A stretch of DNA of 64,000 bases from Pelomonas sp. Root1237 (GCF_001425055.1 NZ_LMDK01000001.1:571845-635844), one strand, 5' to 3'; numbered from the stretch's first letter, positions 1 through 8,073 are shown. The notes: generated by a model from the sequence alone, not told the origin. Translations and numbers: made by a program.

Positions 1-12
1 AGGAGCCACGGC

Positions 13-414
13 ATGAAAACCCTGTTCAAGATTCTGTTCATCGGCACCGCGCTGATGGTCCTGATGGCGATGTTCGGCGGCTTTGCGCTGCTCCATCATG
101 GCGGCCCCGACATGCACATCGTGCTGGACGACGGCGAGTTCTTCCTCGGCGGCAGCGATGTCGGCGACTGGCTGGGCGCGACCATCGGCCTGTTCGTCGC
201 CGGCATCATCTGCGTCATCGTCGTGCCACTGGTGCTGCTGCTGGGTGTGGCCCTGCCGCTGCTCATCGTCGGCGGCGTGCTGGCCCTGGTCGTGGCCAGC
301 CTGCTGGGCGTCGGCGCCGTGCTCGGCTCGCCGCTGATCCTGCTCGGCCTGCTGCTCTTCGTCGTCATGCGCAACCGCCGCCGCGCGAACGCGAGCAGGT
401 CGACGCCGGCCTGA
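13..414 (+). CDS. Small membrane protein, unknown function
   Basis: 133 residues. A hydrophobic N-terminal helix (about residues 8-28) is followed by a short acidic stretch and then two or three strongly hydrophobic segments (about 52-75, 78-100 and 103-120), ending in a basic arginine-rich tail. That pattern indicates an inner-membrane protein with a cytoplasmic C-terminus. An AGGAG ribosome site at 1-5 supports the start. The next gene, a LytTR regulator, begins 18 bases after the stop, so the two may be co-transcribed. I do not recognise a family. The gene could equally be the tail of an operon that starts outside the window. Confidence 0.7.
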   Translation: MKTLFKILFIGTALMVLMAMFGGFALLHHGGPDMHIVLDDGEFFLGGSDVGDWLGATIGLFVAGIICVIVVPLVLLLGVALPLLIVGGVLALVVASLLGVGAVLGSPLILLGLLLFVVMRNRRRANASRSTPA

Positions 415-432
415 GCTAGTAGCATCGTCGGC

Positions 433-1275
433 ATGAACACTGCAGCACCCATCCGCGCCGTTCTGGCCGACGACGAAAGACTGATGCGCGAGCAATTGCG
501 CGCCCGATTGGCCGAGGTCTGGCCCGAGCTGGACATCGTCGCCGAGGCCAAGAACGGCCTCGAGGCGGTCGAGCTGACCAAGGAGCACAAGCCCGATATC
601 GTCTTCCTCGATATCCGCATGCCGGGCCTGACGGGCGTCGAGGCCGCCCGCCAGATCGCCCAAATGGGAGATGAGGGGGAGGGCTCGGGGAACGACGACT
701 GGCTGGTGCCCGAGATCGTCTTCATCACGGCCTACGACCAGTACGCCGTCGAAGCCTTCGAGCAGGGTGTGGCCGACTACGTGCTCAAGCCCGCCGAGCG
801 CGAGCGCCTGCAGCTGACGGTGGCTCGCATCAAGAAGCGCCTGGCCCAGCGCGAGGCGCCCTCCAACGACTTCAGCGACAGCGCGCCGGTGCCGCTGCAG
901 CAGCTACTGCACAAGCTGTCGGGGCAGATGAACCCGGCTGGCAAGCCGCAATATCTGCAGTGGATCCAGGCCACGGTCGGCCAGGCCATCCAGATGATCC
1001 CGGTCGAGGACGTGCTGTTCTTCATCAGCGACGAGAAGTACACCCGGGTGCAGACAGCCAAGGTCGAGGCCCTGATCCGCAAGCCCATCAAGGAGCTGGT
1101 GGACGAGCTGGACCCGCAGGTCTTCTGGCAGATCCACCGCTCCACGCTTGTGAATGCGCGCGCCATCGACGGCATCACCCGCGACTTCCGCGGCCGCCAG
1201 CTGGTGGGGGTGCGCGGTCTGACCGAGAAGCTCGAAGTCAGCCGCAGCTACACGCACCTGTTCAAGGGCATGTAG
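433..1275 (+). CDS. LytTR-family response regulator
   Basis: 280 residues. The N-terminal receiver domain has the acidic pair D13-D14, the phospho-acceptor D60 in a FLDIRMPG context, a conserved FITAYD strand and the lysine of the VLKP motif. An acidic linker leads to a C-terminal LytTR DNA-binding domain (about 170-280), recognisable from the VEDVLFFISDEKYT, IHRSTLVN and RSYTHLF-like segments. LytTR regulators act as transcription factors phosphorylated by a membrane LytS/AlgZ-type kinase. No such kinase lies next to it here, so its partner is either upstream of the window or elsewhere. The family is certain; the target genes are unknown. Confidence 0.93.
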   Translation: MNTAAPIRAVLADDERLMREQLRARLAEVWPELDIVAEAKNGLEAVELTKEHKPDIVFLDIRMPGLTGVEAARQIAQMGDEGEGSGNDDWLVPEIVFITAYDQYAVEAFEQGVADYVLKPAERERLQLTVARIKKRLAQREAPSNDFSDSAPVPLQQLLHKLSGQMNPAGKPQYLQWIQATVGQAIQMIPVEDVLFFISDEKYTRVQTAKVEALIRKPIKELVDELDPQVFWQIHRSTLVNARAIDGITRDFRGRQLVGVRGLTEKLEVSRSYTHLFKGM

Positions 1276-1294
1276 GCTCGCGCGAGCGGCGCAT

Positions 1295-1384
1295 CCCTGC
1301 TTTGGGCGATCTGCGGCGTTGCAAATGCTCGCCGGGCGCGAGCCCGGCTCCGCTTTGCGCCTTGCAGCTCATCCCAAACCAGGG
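1295..1384. repeat. Nested long-hairpin intergenic element (copy 1)
   Basis: A 90-base inverted repeat between the LytTR regulator and fpr. The outer arms pair from 1295 to about 1314 against about 1364 to 1384. An inner stem pairs GGCGTTGCAAA-like sequence with CTTTGCGCC. The inner segment resembles the core of the element at 56836-57102, including a shared GCGCCTTGC. It probably belongs to a dispersed hairpin family and may terminate transcription from both sides. Confidence 0.55.
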
Positions 1385-1420
1385 CGCGCCGCACGCGCGG
1401 CGGCACTGGCTGAAAGTGGG

Positions 1421-2197
1421 TTACTTTTCTACAAACGCGCGCTCGATGACGTAGTCGCCGGGCGTCGTCGTGCTGCCTTCCTTGAAGCCGCGGATCTCCA
1501 GCATCTCCTGCATGTCCTTCAGCAGCGCGGGGCTGCCGCACAGCATGATGCGGTCGGTCTCGGGGTCCAGCGCCGGCAGGCCCAGGTCTTCCTGCAGCTT
1601 GCCGGTCTGGATCAGGTCGGTGATGCGGCCCATGTTCTTGAAGGGTTCGCGCGTGACCGTCGGGTAGTACAGCAGCTGCTCGGCAGCGAATTCGCCGAGG
1701 AATTCGTGCTGGTGCAGTTCGACCGTGAGGTGGTCGTGATAGGCCAGCTCGTTCACGTGGCGCACGCCGTGCACGACGATGACCTTTTCGAAGCGCTCGT
1801 AGGTCTCGGGGTCACGCGCGACGCTGATGAAGGGCGCCAGGCCGGTGCCGCTGCCCAGCAGGTAGAGGTTCTTGCCCGGCAGCAGGTAGTCGATCAGCAG
1901 CGTGCCCGTGGGCTTGCGGCCGACGATGATCTTGTCGCCTGGTTTGATGTGCTGCAGTTTGGAGGTCAGCGGGCCGTCCGGCACCTTGATGCTGAGAAAC
2001 TCCAGCTGCTCTTCATAGTTGGCGCTGACGATGCTGTAGGCGCGCAGCAGCGGTTTGCCCGTCTCGGTCTTCAGGCCGATCATCGTGAAGTGGCCATTGG
2101 AAAAACGCAGGGCCTGGTCGCGCGTCGTCGTGAAGCTGAACAGGCGGTCGGTCCAGTGGTGGACGGTCAGGACGGTCTCTTCGTGGAAGGCACTCAT
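1421..2197 (-). CDS. fpr: Ferredoxin/flavodoxin--NADP+ reductase
   Basis: 258 residues, the usual length for a bacterial FNR. The FAD-binding RAYSIVS motif is at about 52-58 and the NADP-binding GSGTGLAPF at about 115-123. The C-terminus is the YVIERAFVEK type seen in proteobacterial Fpr. It moves electrons between NADP(H) and ferredoxin or flavodoxin. soxR lies just upstream on the same strand; fpr is a SoxRS target in enteric bacteria, which makes redox-stress control plausible here, though no SoxR box is visible at fpr itself. Four 12-bp tandem repeats end 10 bases before the start codon and leave no obvious ribosome site. Confidence 0.93.
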   Translation of the reverse strand: MSAFHEETVLTVHHWTDRLFSFTTTRDQALRFSNGHFTMIGLKTETGKPLLRAYSIVSANYEEQLEFLSIKVPDGPLTSKLQHIKPGDKIIVGRKPTGTLLIDYLLPGKNLYLLGSGTGLAPFISVARDPETYERFEKVIVVHGVRHVNELAYHDHLTVELHQHEFLGEFAAEQLLYYPTVTREPFKNMGRITDLIQTGKLQEDLGLPALDPETDRIMLCGSPALLKDMQEMLEIRGFKEGSTTTPGDYVIERAFVEK

Positions 2198-2206
2198 GGC
2201 AGTCGT

Positions 2207-2262
2207 TTTGGCGGACGGTTTGGCGGACGGTTTGGCGGACGGTTTGGCGGACGGTTTGGCGG
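2207..2262. repeat. 12-bp tandem repeat in fpr leader
   Basis: Four exact copies of TTTGGCGGACGG (2207-2254) and a partial fifth (2255-2262), then a GGGTTAACCC palindrome at 2261-2270. On the coding strand of fpr this is the 5' leader, ending 9 bases before the ATG. Exact copies suggest recent slippage or expansion. Confidence 0.9.
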
Positions 2263-2313
2263 GTTAACCCGGGTATTTTCGCCGGGAAGTGCTCACCCGC
2301 CGTCGCCAAGGGG

Positions 2314-2766
2314 TCAAGTCGCGGTTTCGATGCGCAGAAGCCTCGCCCCGGCACCCTCGCTGCGCTTGACGTCCTGGGGGTTGTACAGCGCGCAGGCTTT
2401 TAGGGACAGGCAGCCACAGCCAATACAGCCCGTCAGCCGCTCACGCAGCTGCTGCAGGGCCGCGATGCGTTCGTCCAGCAACGGCGCCCAGCCGGCCGAC
2501 AGCCGCGTCCAATCCGCCTTGGTGGGGGTGCGGCCCTGAGGCAGGGTGGCCAGGGCGGCCTTGATCTGCGGCAGCGTCAGCCCCACCACCTGGGCCGCAC
2601 GAATGAAGGCCACCCGCCGCAGCACGTGGCGGGGGTATTGGCGGTGCCCGCCGGCGCTGCGGCCGCCGGCGATCAGGCCCTCGGCCTCGTAGAAGCGCAG
2701 CGCGCTGGCCGCCACGCCGGCACGCTTGGCCAACTGGCCGATGGTCAGCGGTGCGGCGGACTCCAT
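2314..2766 (-). CDS. soxR: Redox-sensitive transcriptional activator SoxR
   Basis: 150 residues. The N-terminal MerR helix-turn-helix spans about 8-75. The [2Fe-2S] ligands C114, C117, C119 and C125 form the CX2CXCX5C signature that defines SoxR. The ATG at 2766 is chosen because it begins the MerR domain; the much longer open frame upstream runs antisense through the neighbouring gene and is not coding. SoxR is oxidised by redox-cycling compounds and activates promoters with an over-long spacer. The divergent promoter holds a SoxR box, and outside enterics SoxR often controls quinone- or phenazine-handling enzymes directly. Confidence 0.95.
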   Translation of the reverse strand: MESAAPLTIGQLAKRAGVAASALRFYEAEGLIAGGRSAGGHRQYPRHVLRRVAFIRAAQVVGLTLPQIKAALATLPQGRTPTKADWTRLSAGWAPLLDERIAALQQLRERLTGCIGCGCLSLKACALYNPQDVKRSEGAGARLLRIETAT

Positions 2767-2776
2767 GGCGCTTGAC

Positions 2777-2792
2777 TTCAAGTCCACTTGAA
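2777..2792. promoter_or_regulatory. SoxR box between soxR and questin oxidase gene
   Basis: A perfect 7-2-7 inverted repeat, TTCAAGT-cc-ACTTGAA. Its CAAGT-N2-ACTTG core matches the enterobacterial SoxR operator. A TTGACT -35 hexamer (2772-2777) abuts it and a poor -10 (GAGCAT, 2797-2802) follows after 19 bases, the long spacer expected of a MerR-family target promoter reading rightward. It also lies 10 bases from the soxR start, so autoregulation is likely. Confidence 0.85.
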
Positions 2793-2832
2793 CTTCGAGC
2801 ATGGCGCCATGTTCCCACAGCCAAGAGCCGCC

Positions 2833-3831
2833 ATGCTGACCAAGACCGCCTTGCCCGCGCCCGCCACGCTGGCCCAGTTGCACCATCTGCTCGACGCCGG
2901 TGCGGCGCTGGCGCCCACCTACCGGGGCCGACTGAGCAACCACCTGCCCATGGCCCAGCAGGCCTTGCTGGAGTTGGGCGCCTCGGCGGCGCGGCTGCAG
3001 GCCTGGACCGAAAGCTACGAAGTCCACCTCGAACCACGCGTCGCCGCTCGCCCGGGCAGCGTCACGGTCGAGCGCGACCTGGGCCGACCCGACAGCGAGA
3101 CCGCCTGGCATGCTCACTTCGCGGCGCGCATTGCGGAGATCGGTGCGGCCGGCACGTTGCGCAAGGCTCTGTCCCTGCTGCTGCCTGGTGTCGGTGCCAT
3201 CGCCTTCCATGGCCTGATCCGCACCGGCCATGCGGTGCTGGCCGGCCACGAGGGCGAGCTGGCCGCTGGCCTTGCGCACTGGGCGGCCCACTTCCTGCCG
3301 CTGCCGACCACGGCAGACGGCCCGCCGCTGGAACTGGCCGATTGGCTGCCGGCGCTGAGCAAGCTGTCGCGTCCGGCCTACCCGGCAGGTGCGCTGATCC
3401 ACGGCCGCATGCAGGCCTGGGGCGAATCGCCGGATTTCGCCGCAGTCGCCGGGCGGCTGCGCCATGGGCCGGACGCACTGCGCGACCTGGCGCTGCTGGC
3501 GGCCCGCACCTATGCGGCGACCGGCAACTTCACCGTGCTGCATCTGCTGACGGCCAGCCACGCGATGGTGGTGCTGGAGCCCTGGTGGCCGGCGCCCCAG
3601 CTGGCGCGGGGCTTCAGCGTCGCCGCTGCTGCCGGCCTGCTGGCCAGCGGCGCCGAGCCGGCGCTGATGCTCGACCGCCCACCCAGCCGCCCCTGGCCGG
3701 CGCTGATCGCGGCGGCCTGCGAACAGGACGATGCCCATGTCATCAAGCTCACCCACGCCGCCTGGCGCCTGGGCCGGCGCTGGCCTGACCCTGCCTGGCG
3801 CCGCGCCGTCGAACGCGCAATTCCATTTTGA
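2833..3831 (+). CDS. Questin oxidase-like protein (DUF4243 family)
   Basis: 332 residues from the ATG at 2833; an in-frame ATG at 2809 or TTG at 2788 is possible, but 2788 lies inside the SoxR box. The sequence resembles the questin oxidase-like family: an N-terminal YRGRLSNHLPMA segment and conserved FHGLIRTGHAV and LHLLTASHAM segments rich in histidine. In fungi, questin oxidase opens an anthraquinone ring by Baeyer-Villiger-type oxygenation. Bacterial homologues are uncharacterised. It faces soxR across a SoxR box, which suggests induction by quinones or other redox-cycling compounds. Substrate is unknown. Confidence 0.75.
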   Translation: MLTKTALPAPATLAQLHHLLDAGAALAPTYRGRLSNHLPMAQQALLELGASAARLQAWTESYEVHLEPRVAARPGSVTVERDLGRPDSETAWHAHFAARIAEIGAAGTLRKALSLLLPGVGAIAFHGLIRTGHAVLAGHEGELAAGLAHWAAHFLPLPTTADGPPLELADWLPALSKLSRPAYPAGALIHGRMQAWGESPDFAAVAGRLRHGPDALRDLALLAARTYAATGNFTVLHLLTASHAMVVLEPWWPAPQLARGFSVAAAAGLLASGAEPALMLDRPPSRPWPALIAAACEQDDAHVIKLTHAAWRLGRRWPDPAWRRAVERAIPF

Positions 3832-3858
3832 TGGAAAACAAATTCCAGTAAACTGGAT
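3821..3858. promoter_or_regulatory. Tandem palindromic operator before XRE-cupin gene
   Basis: Two palindromes share TTCCA-N6-TGGAA/T: 3821-3836 (TTCCATTTTGATGGAA) and 3843-3858 (the inner part TCCAGTAAACTGGA). Start-to-start spacing is 22 bases, about two helical turns, so both sites face the same side of the helix. The second ends 2 bases before the regulator start codon, and the first overlaps the stop codon of the preceding gene. Autoregulation by the XRE protein is the likely use. Confidence 0.6.
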
Positions 3859-3860
3859 GA

Positions 3861-4433
3861 ATGGATATCACGCAACGCATCGGCCGCCGCCTGCACGAAC
3901 TGCGCTCGGCCGCCGGCCTGTCGCTCGACGCACTGGCCAACAAGAGCGGCGTCAGCCGCTCCAACATCTCGCTGATCGAGCGCGGTCAGAGCAGCCCGAC
4001 GGCCGTGGTGCTCGACAAGCTTTCGTCGGCGCTCGGCGTCAGCGTCGCGTCGATGTTCGAGGCTGGTCCGGCACCGACCACACCCTCGCCGCTGGCGCGT
4101 GTAGCCGAGCAACCCGTCTGGGACGACCCGGCCTCGGGTTACCGCCGCCGCAACGTGTCGCCCGCCGGCGTGTCGCCACTGCAACTGGTGGACGTCATCT
4201 TCCCGGCCGGCCAGCGCGTCTCCTTCGAAACCTCGGAGCGTGATGCCGACATCCACCAGCTCGTCTGGATGATCGATGGCGCCATGGAGATCGGCCACGG
4301 CAGCGAGCAGTGGCAGCTGAACCCGGGCGACTGCCTGGCGATGCGGCTGGATGCGCCCATCCGTTTCCACAATCCTGGAACCAAGCCGGCGCGTTACCTC
4401 GTGGCCTTGAGCGGGGCCAAGTCATGGCGCTGA
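3861..4433 (+). CDS. XRE-family regulator with C-terminal cupin
   Basis: 190 residues. An N-terminal helix-turn-helix (about 6-62, with LSLDALANKSGVSRSNIS and LIERGQSSP) is followed by a small beta-barrel cupin (about 105-185) with the NPGDCLAM turn. HTH-cupin proteins are repressors or activators whose cupin binds a small ligand. The following GNAT gene overlaps its stop by 10 bases, so the two are co-translated and the acetyltransferase is probably a target. Two palindromes directly upstream look like its own operator. Confidence 0.88.
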   Translation: MDITQRIGRRLHELRSAAGLSLDALANKSGVSRSNISLIERGQSSPTAVVLDKLSSALGVSVASMFEAGPAPTTPSPLARVAEQPVWDDPASGYRRRNVSPAGVSPLQLVDVIFPAGQRVSFETSERDADIHQLVWMIDGAMEIGHGSEQWQLNPGDCLAMRLDAPIRFHNPGTKPARYLVALSGAKSWR

Positions 4434-5398
4434 ACCTCGTCACTGTCGCTCCGGACCACACTGACGCGCGCTTGCTGCTGGACGAGTTGTCCGCTGCACT
4501 GCAGGCGATCACCGGCGACAGCGGGCGCAGCGGTTTCGCGGCCGACGACGTGCGCGGGCCGCGCAGCCGTTTCGTCATCGCACAGGACGAGGCCGGCGCG
4601 GCGCTGGGTTGTGGCGCCCTGCGACCGCTGCAAGATGGTGTGGCGGAACTCAAGCGCATGTACGCCCGCCCCGGCTCGCACGGTGTCGGCGCGGCGTTGC
4701 TGACTCATTTGGAGTCATCTGCGAGGCACTTGGGCTACCGCGCCCTGTGGCTGGAAACACGCGCCGTGAACACCCGCGCCGTGTCGTTCTACGAGCGGCA
4801 TGGCTACCGGCGCATCGACAACTTCGGCCGCTACGCAGGCAACGCGGCGGCGGTGTGTTTTGGCAAGGAACTAGACATGGCCGTCACGATCAAAGAACTG
4901 GATGCGGCGCAGGCCGAGGCGCGCATGGACGAACTGGCCGTTGTGCTGCTCGACTGCGTGGCGGGTGGCGCCTCAGTGGGCTTCATGGCCGACCTGTCGA
5001 CCGAACGTGCTCGGGTGTTCTGGCAAGGCGTGGCAGGGCAGGTGGCTGACGGCAAGCGGCACCTGTTCGTGGCGCTGGATGACGCCGGGCGGGTGTGCGG
5101 CACGCTGTCTCTCGTCGTCGACATGCCCGACAACCAGCCGCACAGGGCCGACGTGTCCAAGATGTTGGTTCATCGCAGCGCGCGCCGGCAGGGTGTGGCC
5201 GAACACCTGCTGCGGGCGCTGGAGGTAAAGGCTCGTGAGTTGGGCAAGACGACGCTGGTGCTGGACACCGTCACCGGCAGCGATGCTTCGCGGGTCTATG
5301 AGAGAACGGGTTGGCAGCGAGCGGGCGACATTCCGAACTACGCATTGATGCCGGAAGGGCGGTTCTGCTCGACGACCTACTACTTCAAGCCGCTCTGA
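4424..5398 (+). CDS. Fused tandem GNAT N-acetyltransferase
   Basis: 324 residues from the ATG that overlaps the regulator gene. Two complete GNAT modules sit in one frame. The first (about 1-150) has LKRMYARPGSHGVGAALLTHLE and the FYERHGYRR strand. The second (about 152-324) begins at an internal MAVTIKELD and has VHRSARRQGVAEHLLRALE and VYERTGWQR. Each carries an acetyl-CoA-binding loop. Most homologues are single-domain, so this is a gene fusion. Substrates are unknown. The stop overlaps that of the convergent AAA+ gene by 14 bases. Confidence 0.88.
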   Translation: MALNLVTVAPDHTDARLLLDELSAALQAITGDSGRSGFAADDVRGPRSRFVIAQDEAGAALGCGALRPLQDGVAELKRMYARPGSHGVGAALLTHLESSARHLGYRALWLETRAVNTRAVSFYERHGYRRIDNFGRYAGNAAAVCFGKELDMAVTIKELDAAQAEARMDELAVVLLDCVAGGASVGFMADLSTERARVFWQGVAGQVADGKRHLFVALDDAGRVCGTLSLVVDMPDNQPHRADVSKMLVHRSARRQGVAEHLLRALEVKARELGKTTLVLDTVTGSDASRVYERTGWQRAGDIPNYALMPEGRFCSTTYYFKPL

Positions 5399-7697
5399 AC
5401 CCGATGCCTCTGCGTTCGCGGACTTCCGGCTTCGCCCGATGCTCCGCCTCCAGCTGAGCCAAAAACTCATCCGGCGTGAAGGCCTCGCCGAGGATCTCGA
5501 CCTGATTGCGCACAGCAGCAAAGTCGCCATGCGTCAGGCAGTCCATCGCGACCAGCCGTGAGCGCTGCTCATCGGTTGGCACCGCACCCGCCTCGCGTTC
5601 GAACATCGCCACGCGCTGCTCGGGCTTGAGCGCCTTGAAGCGGATCTTGAAAGCAAAGCGCCTCAGCGCAGCCTCGTCGAGGTCGTCAAACAGATTGGTC
5701 GTGCAGATGAAAAGGCCGCTGAAGCGCTCCATGCCGGCCAGCATCTCGTTGACCTCCGACACCTCGTAGTTGCGCTCGGCGTGCTTGCGGCTGCGCAAAA
5801 AGCTGTCGGCTTCATCCAGCAGCAGCACGGCGCCTTCGGTCTGGGCCGTTTCGAACATGCGCGCCATGTTCTGCTCGGTCTCGCCGACGAATTTGCTGGC
5901 GATGTCGCTGGCGCGCCTGACCATGAGCGGCCGGCCCAGGGCCTGGGCGATGTGCTCGGCCAGGGCGGTCTTGCCGCTGCCGGGTGGCCCGTAGAAGCAG
6001 AGTTGACCCGCGCCCTTGCGGCGCAATGCCTCGACGATGCGCGGGATCTCGAAGCGGCTTTCGCAGTTCAGCAGATCCAGTGCGTAGCTGGTGACGCAGG
6101 GCCGGGCCATGCTGCTGCCGTCGTCGCGGCCCAGGGCCTTGTCGGCGTTGAGCAGCTGGCGCTCGATCAGTTTCTCGGCGTCGTCGGCCGAGCCGGCCAG
6201 CTGGGCGAAGCGTACGGCTGTGCGGATCTGCGCGGGCGTCAGGCCCGGGCGTTCCGCCAGCTTGGCGATGAAGCCTTCGCTGACGGGCACCTCACCCAGC
6301 GCCTTGGCCACCAGCCCCTTGCGGGCGCCGGGCGGCGGCGACTTCAGCTCCAGGTGGTACTGGAAGCGGCGCCGGAAGGCCGGGTCGATCTGCTCGATGC
6401 GGTTGGTGACCCAGATGACCGGCACCGGGTTGGTTTCCAGGATCTGGTTGACCCAGGCCTTGCCGCTGACCGAGTTGCCGACCCCGCCTTCGCCGCTGGC
6501 GTCCAGCCGGTTCAGCAGCGAGGCTGTGTCGCTGGACAGCGGCGGGAAGACGTCCTCGACCTCATCGAACAGCAGGGCCACATTGGCGCTGGCCTTCAGG
6601 AAGACCTGGCTGATCTGCAGCGAACGGTAGCGGTCGCGGCCCGACAGTGAGTTGCCATCGCGGTCGGCATACTCGACCTCGTACAGATCCAGCCCCGCAG
6701 CTGCGGCAGCCACCTTGGCCAGCTCCGTCTTGCCCGTGCCCGGCGGGCCGTACAGCAGCACGTTGACGCCGGTCGCGTGCGTGGTGACGGCCTGGCACAA
6801 CAGGCCTTGCAGCAAGCCCAGGTCGTCGCTGACGAACTGGAAATCGCTGGCGCCCAGCGTGCTCAGCGTGGCGGGCCGCGTGAAGACGGCCATCAGGTCA
6901 TGCGGGCCCTGGTATTCGCGCATCAGCACCGGCGGCAGCTGGTCGCTGACTTTCATCAGGTCGGCCAGGTCGGTGATGTTGTGCTCGGAGATCAGGTTCT
7001 CGACCATGCCGATGCGCTCGAGGCGTGAACCGGCGCGCAGCGCCTCGGCGACCTCGCGTTCGTCCACGCCGGCAACGGCGGCGATTGCCGCGAAGGCTTC
7101 CTGCGCGGTGTTGACCTTGAACTCGACCAGCGCCCCGCGCAGCTCACGCTGGTAGCGGGCGAGGGTGCCGTACAGCAGGATGGCCCGCTCGGCGGGGTTG
7201 AGCTGCAGCAGCGTGCCCAGCGCAGCGATGTTCTTCTCGACCAGCGTCGACTCGCGCTTGAGCTGGCGGTCCAGGTACTCGCAGGTGGTGGCCAGCAGGG
7301 CCATCATGTCCTTGGGCGCATCCTTGACGTATTCGTCTAGGTAGAAGAACAGTGTGGCTTCCGAGAAGGGGCCGCTCCATTGGCCGAAGCGGTCGAGGAA
7401 GGCTTCGTCACTCAGCGCATCGTGGCCGCGCCACAACTCGTTGCCGGCGCAGCGCTGGCCCAGATAGCCGCGCAGCCTTTGCAGCACACGCGTGGGCCAG
7501 ACGAGATGGCGGCCCGTGAAGGACAGCAGGCCGTTGAAGTCGCGCCGCAGGTTGAAGCGGCCGGCGTGCCTGACGGTCAGCGTCAGCACGAACTGCGAGC
7601 ACATGCGGTCCAGCACCGGAGCGCTGTCCAGGCCGGGCGAGGGCAGCAAGCGGGCAGATGCCCGGGCGGCTGTCTCAGCGGCGACTCGCTTCACCAT
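5385..7697 (-). CDS. Tandem AAA+ ATPase
   Basis: 770 residues. A non-AAA N-terminal region of about 290 residues is followed by two AAA+ modules. The first has Walker A GPPGTGKT (about 317-324) and Walker B LLFDEVED. The second has Walker A GPPGSGKT (about 575), Walker B LLLDEAD and an FVGETEQN pore-type loop. The arrangement resembles Cdc48/SpoVK-like remodelling ATPases, but the N-terminal region is not one I recognise. No protease or chaperone partner is adjacent. A remodelling role is inferred; the substrate is unknown. Confidence 0.85.
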   Translation of the reverse strand: MVKRVAAETAARASARLLPSPGLDSAPVLDRMCSQFVLTLTVRHAGRFNLRRDFNGLLSFTGRHLVWPTRVLQRLRGYLGQRCAGNELWRGHDALSDEAFLDRFGQWSGPFSEATLFFYLDEYVKDAPKDMMALLATTCEYLDRQLKRESTLVEKNIAALGTLLQLNPAERAILLYGTLARYQRELRGALVEFKVNTAQEAFAAIAAVAGVDEREVAEALRAGSRLERIGMVENLISEHNITDLADLMKVSDQLPPVLMREYQGPHDLMAVFTRPATLSTLGASDFQFVSDDLGLLQGLLCQAVTTHATGVNVLLYGPPGTGKTELAKVAAAAAGLDLYEVEYADRDGNSLSGRDRYRSLQISQVFLKASANVALLFDEVEDVFPPLSSDTASLLNRLDASGEGGVGNSVSGKAWVNQILETNPVPVIWVTNRIEQIDPAFRRRFQYHLELKSPPPGARKGLVAKALGEVPVSEGFIAKLAERPGLTPAQIRTAVRFAQLAGSADDAEKLIERQLLNADKALGRDDGSSMARPCVTSYALDLLNCESRFEIPRIVEALRRKGAGQLCFYGPPGSGKTALAEHIAQALGRPLMVRRASDIASKFVGETEQNMARMFETAQTEGAVLLLDEADSFLRSRKHAERNYEVSEVNEMLAGMERFSGLFICTTNLFDDLDEAALRRFAFKIRFKALKPEQRVAMFEREAGAVPTDEQRSRLVAMDCLTHGDFAAVRNQVEILGEAFTPDEFLAQLEAEHRAKPEVRERRGIGFRAA

Positions 7698-7791
7698 TCG
7701 ATGGGCTCCTTGCGCAGCCTGCAGCGGCGGCGCGGACCCATCTTGTATCAGGCTTGGCGGCAGAGCAACGTCAGATCGGCCCCCTAAACGT

Positions 7792-8073
7792 TCAGTGCAT
7801 CACGACCGGTTGCTGGCCCATCACGGCATAGCGCTCGATGAAGGCGTCCAGTTCGTCCTCGGAAGGCTCGCCATCGTCGATGAGGGCCTGCACGCCTTGC
7901 TGGAAGGATTCGGCCAGGGCGCCTTCGATGAAGATTTCCTTGCGGGCGAACTTGTCGACGATCTCAAAACCGCCTCGGTTCAGCTGCGGGCCGGCCTCCA
8001 CCGCCTGGAGCTCGGCGTGTGGGACGTCGAACTGGACGACGATGAAGCTGTCGGAGTTGTAAAGCATGTGCAT
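7792..8073 (-). CDS. DUF3567 family protein
   Basis: 93 residues, starting MHMLYNSDSF, followed by conserved GFEIVDKFARKEIFIEG and a short acidic C-terminal helix. This matches the small DUF3567 family that is largely confined to Burkholderiales. The function is unknown; no membrane segment or catalytic motif is visible. A strong GAGGAG ribosome site lies just before the ATG at 8073. The gene stands alone between the AAA+ and DUF3108 genes. Confidence 0.85.
   Translation of the reverse strand: MHMLYNSDSFIVVQFDVPHAELQAVEAGPQLNRGGFEIVDKFARKEIFIEGALAESFQQGVQALIDDGEPSEDELDAFIERYAVMGQQPVVMH

Noticed and set aside
2788-2832. A TTG or an ATG at 2809 as start of the questin-oxidase-like gene.
   Set aside because: The TTG lies in the SoxR box and both precede the expected transcription start region; 2833 is preferred, though 2809 cannot be ruled out.
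2767-3756. Extension of soxR upstream by about 330 codons.
   Set aside because: The added part is antisense to the questin-oxidase-like gene and the MerR domain starts at the ATG at 2766.
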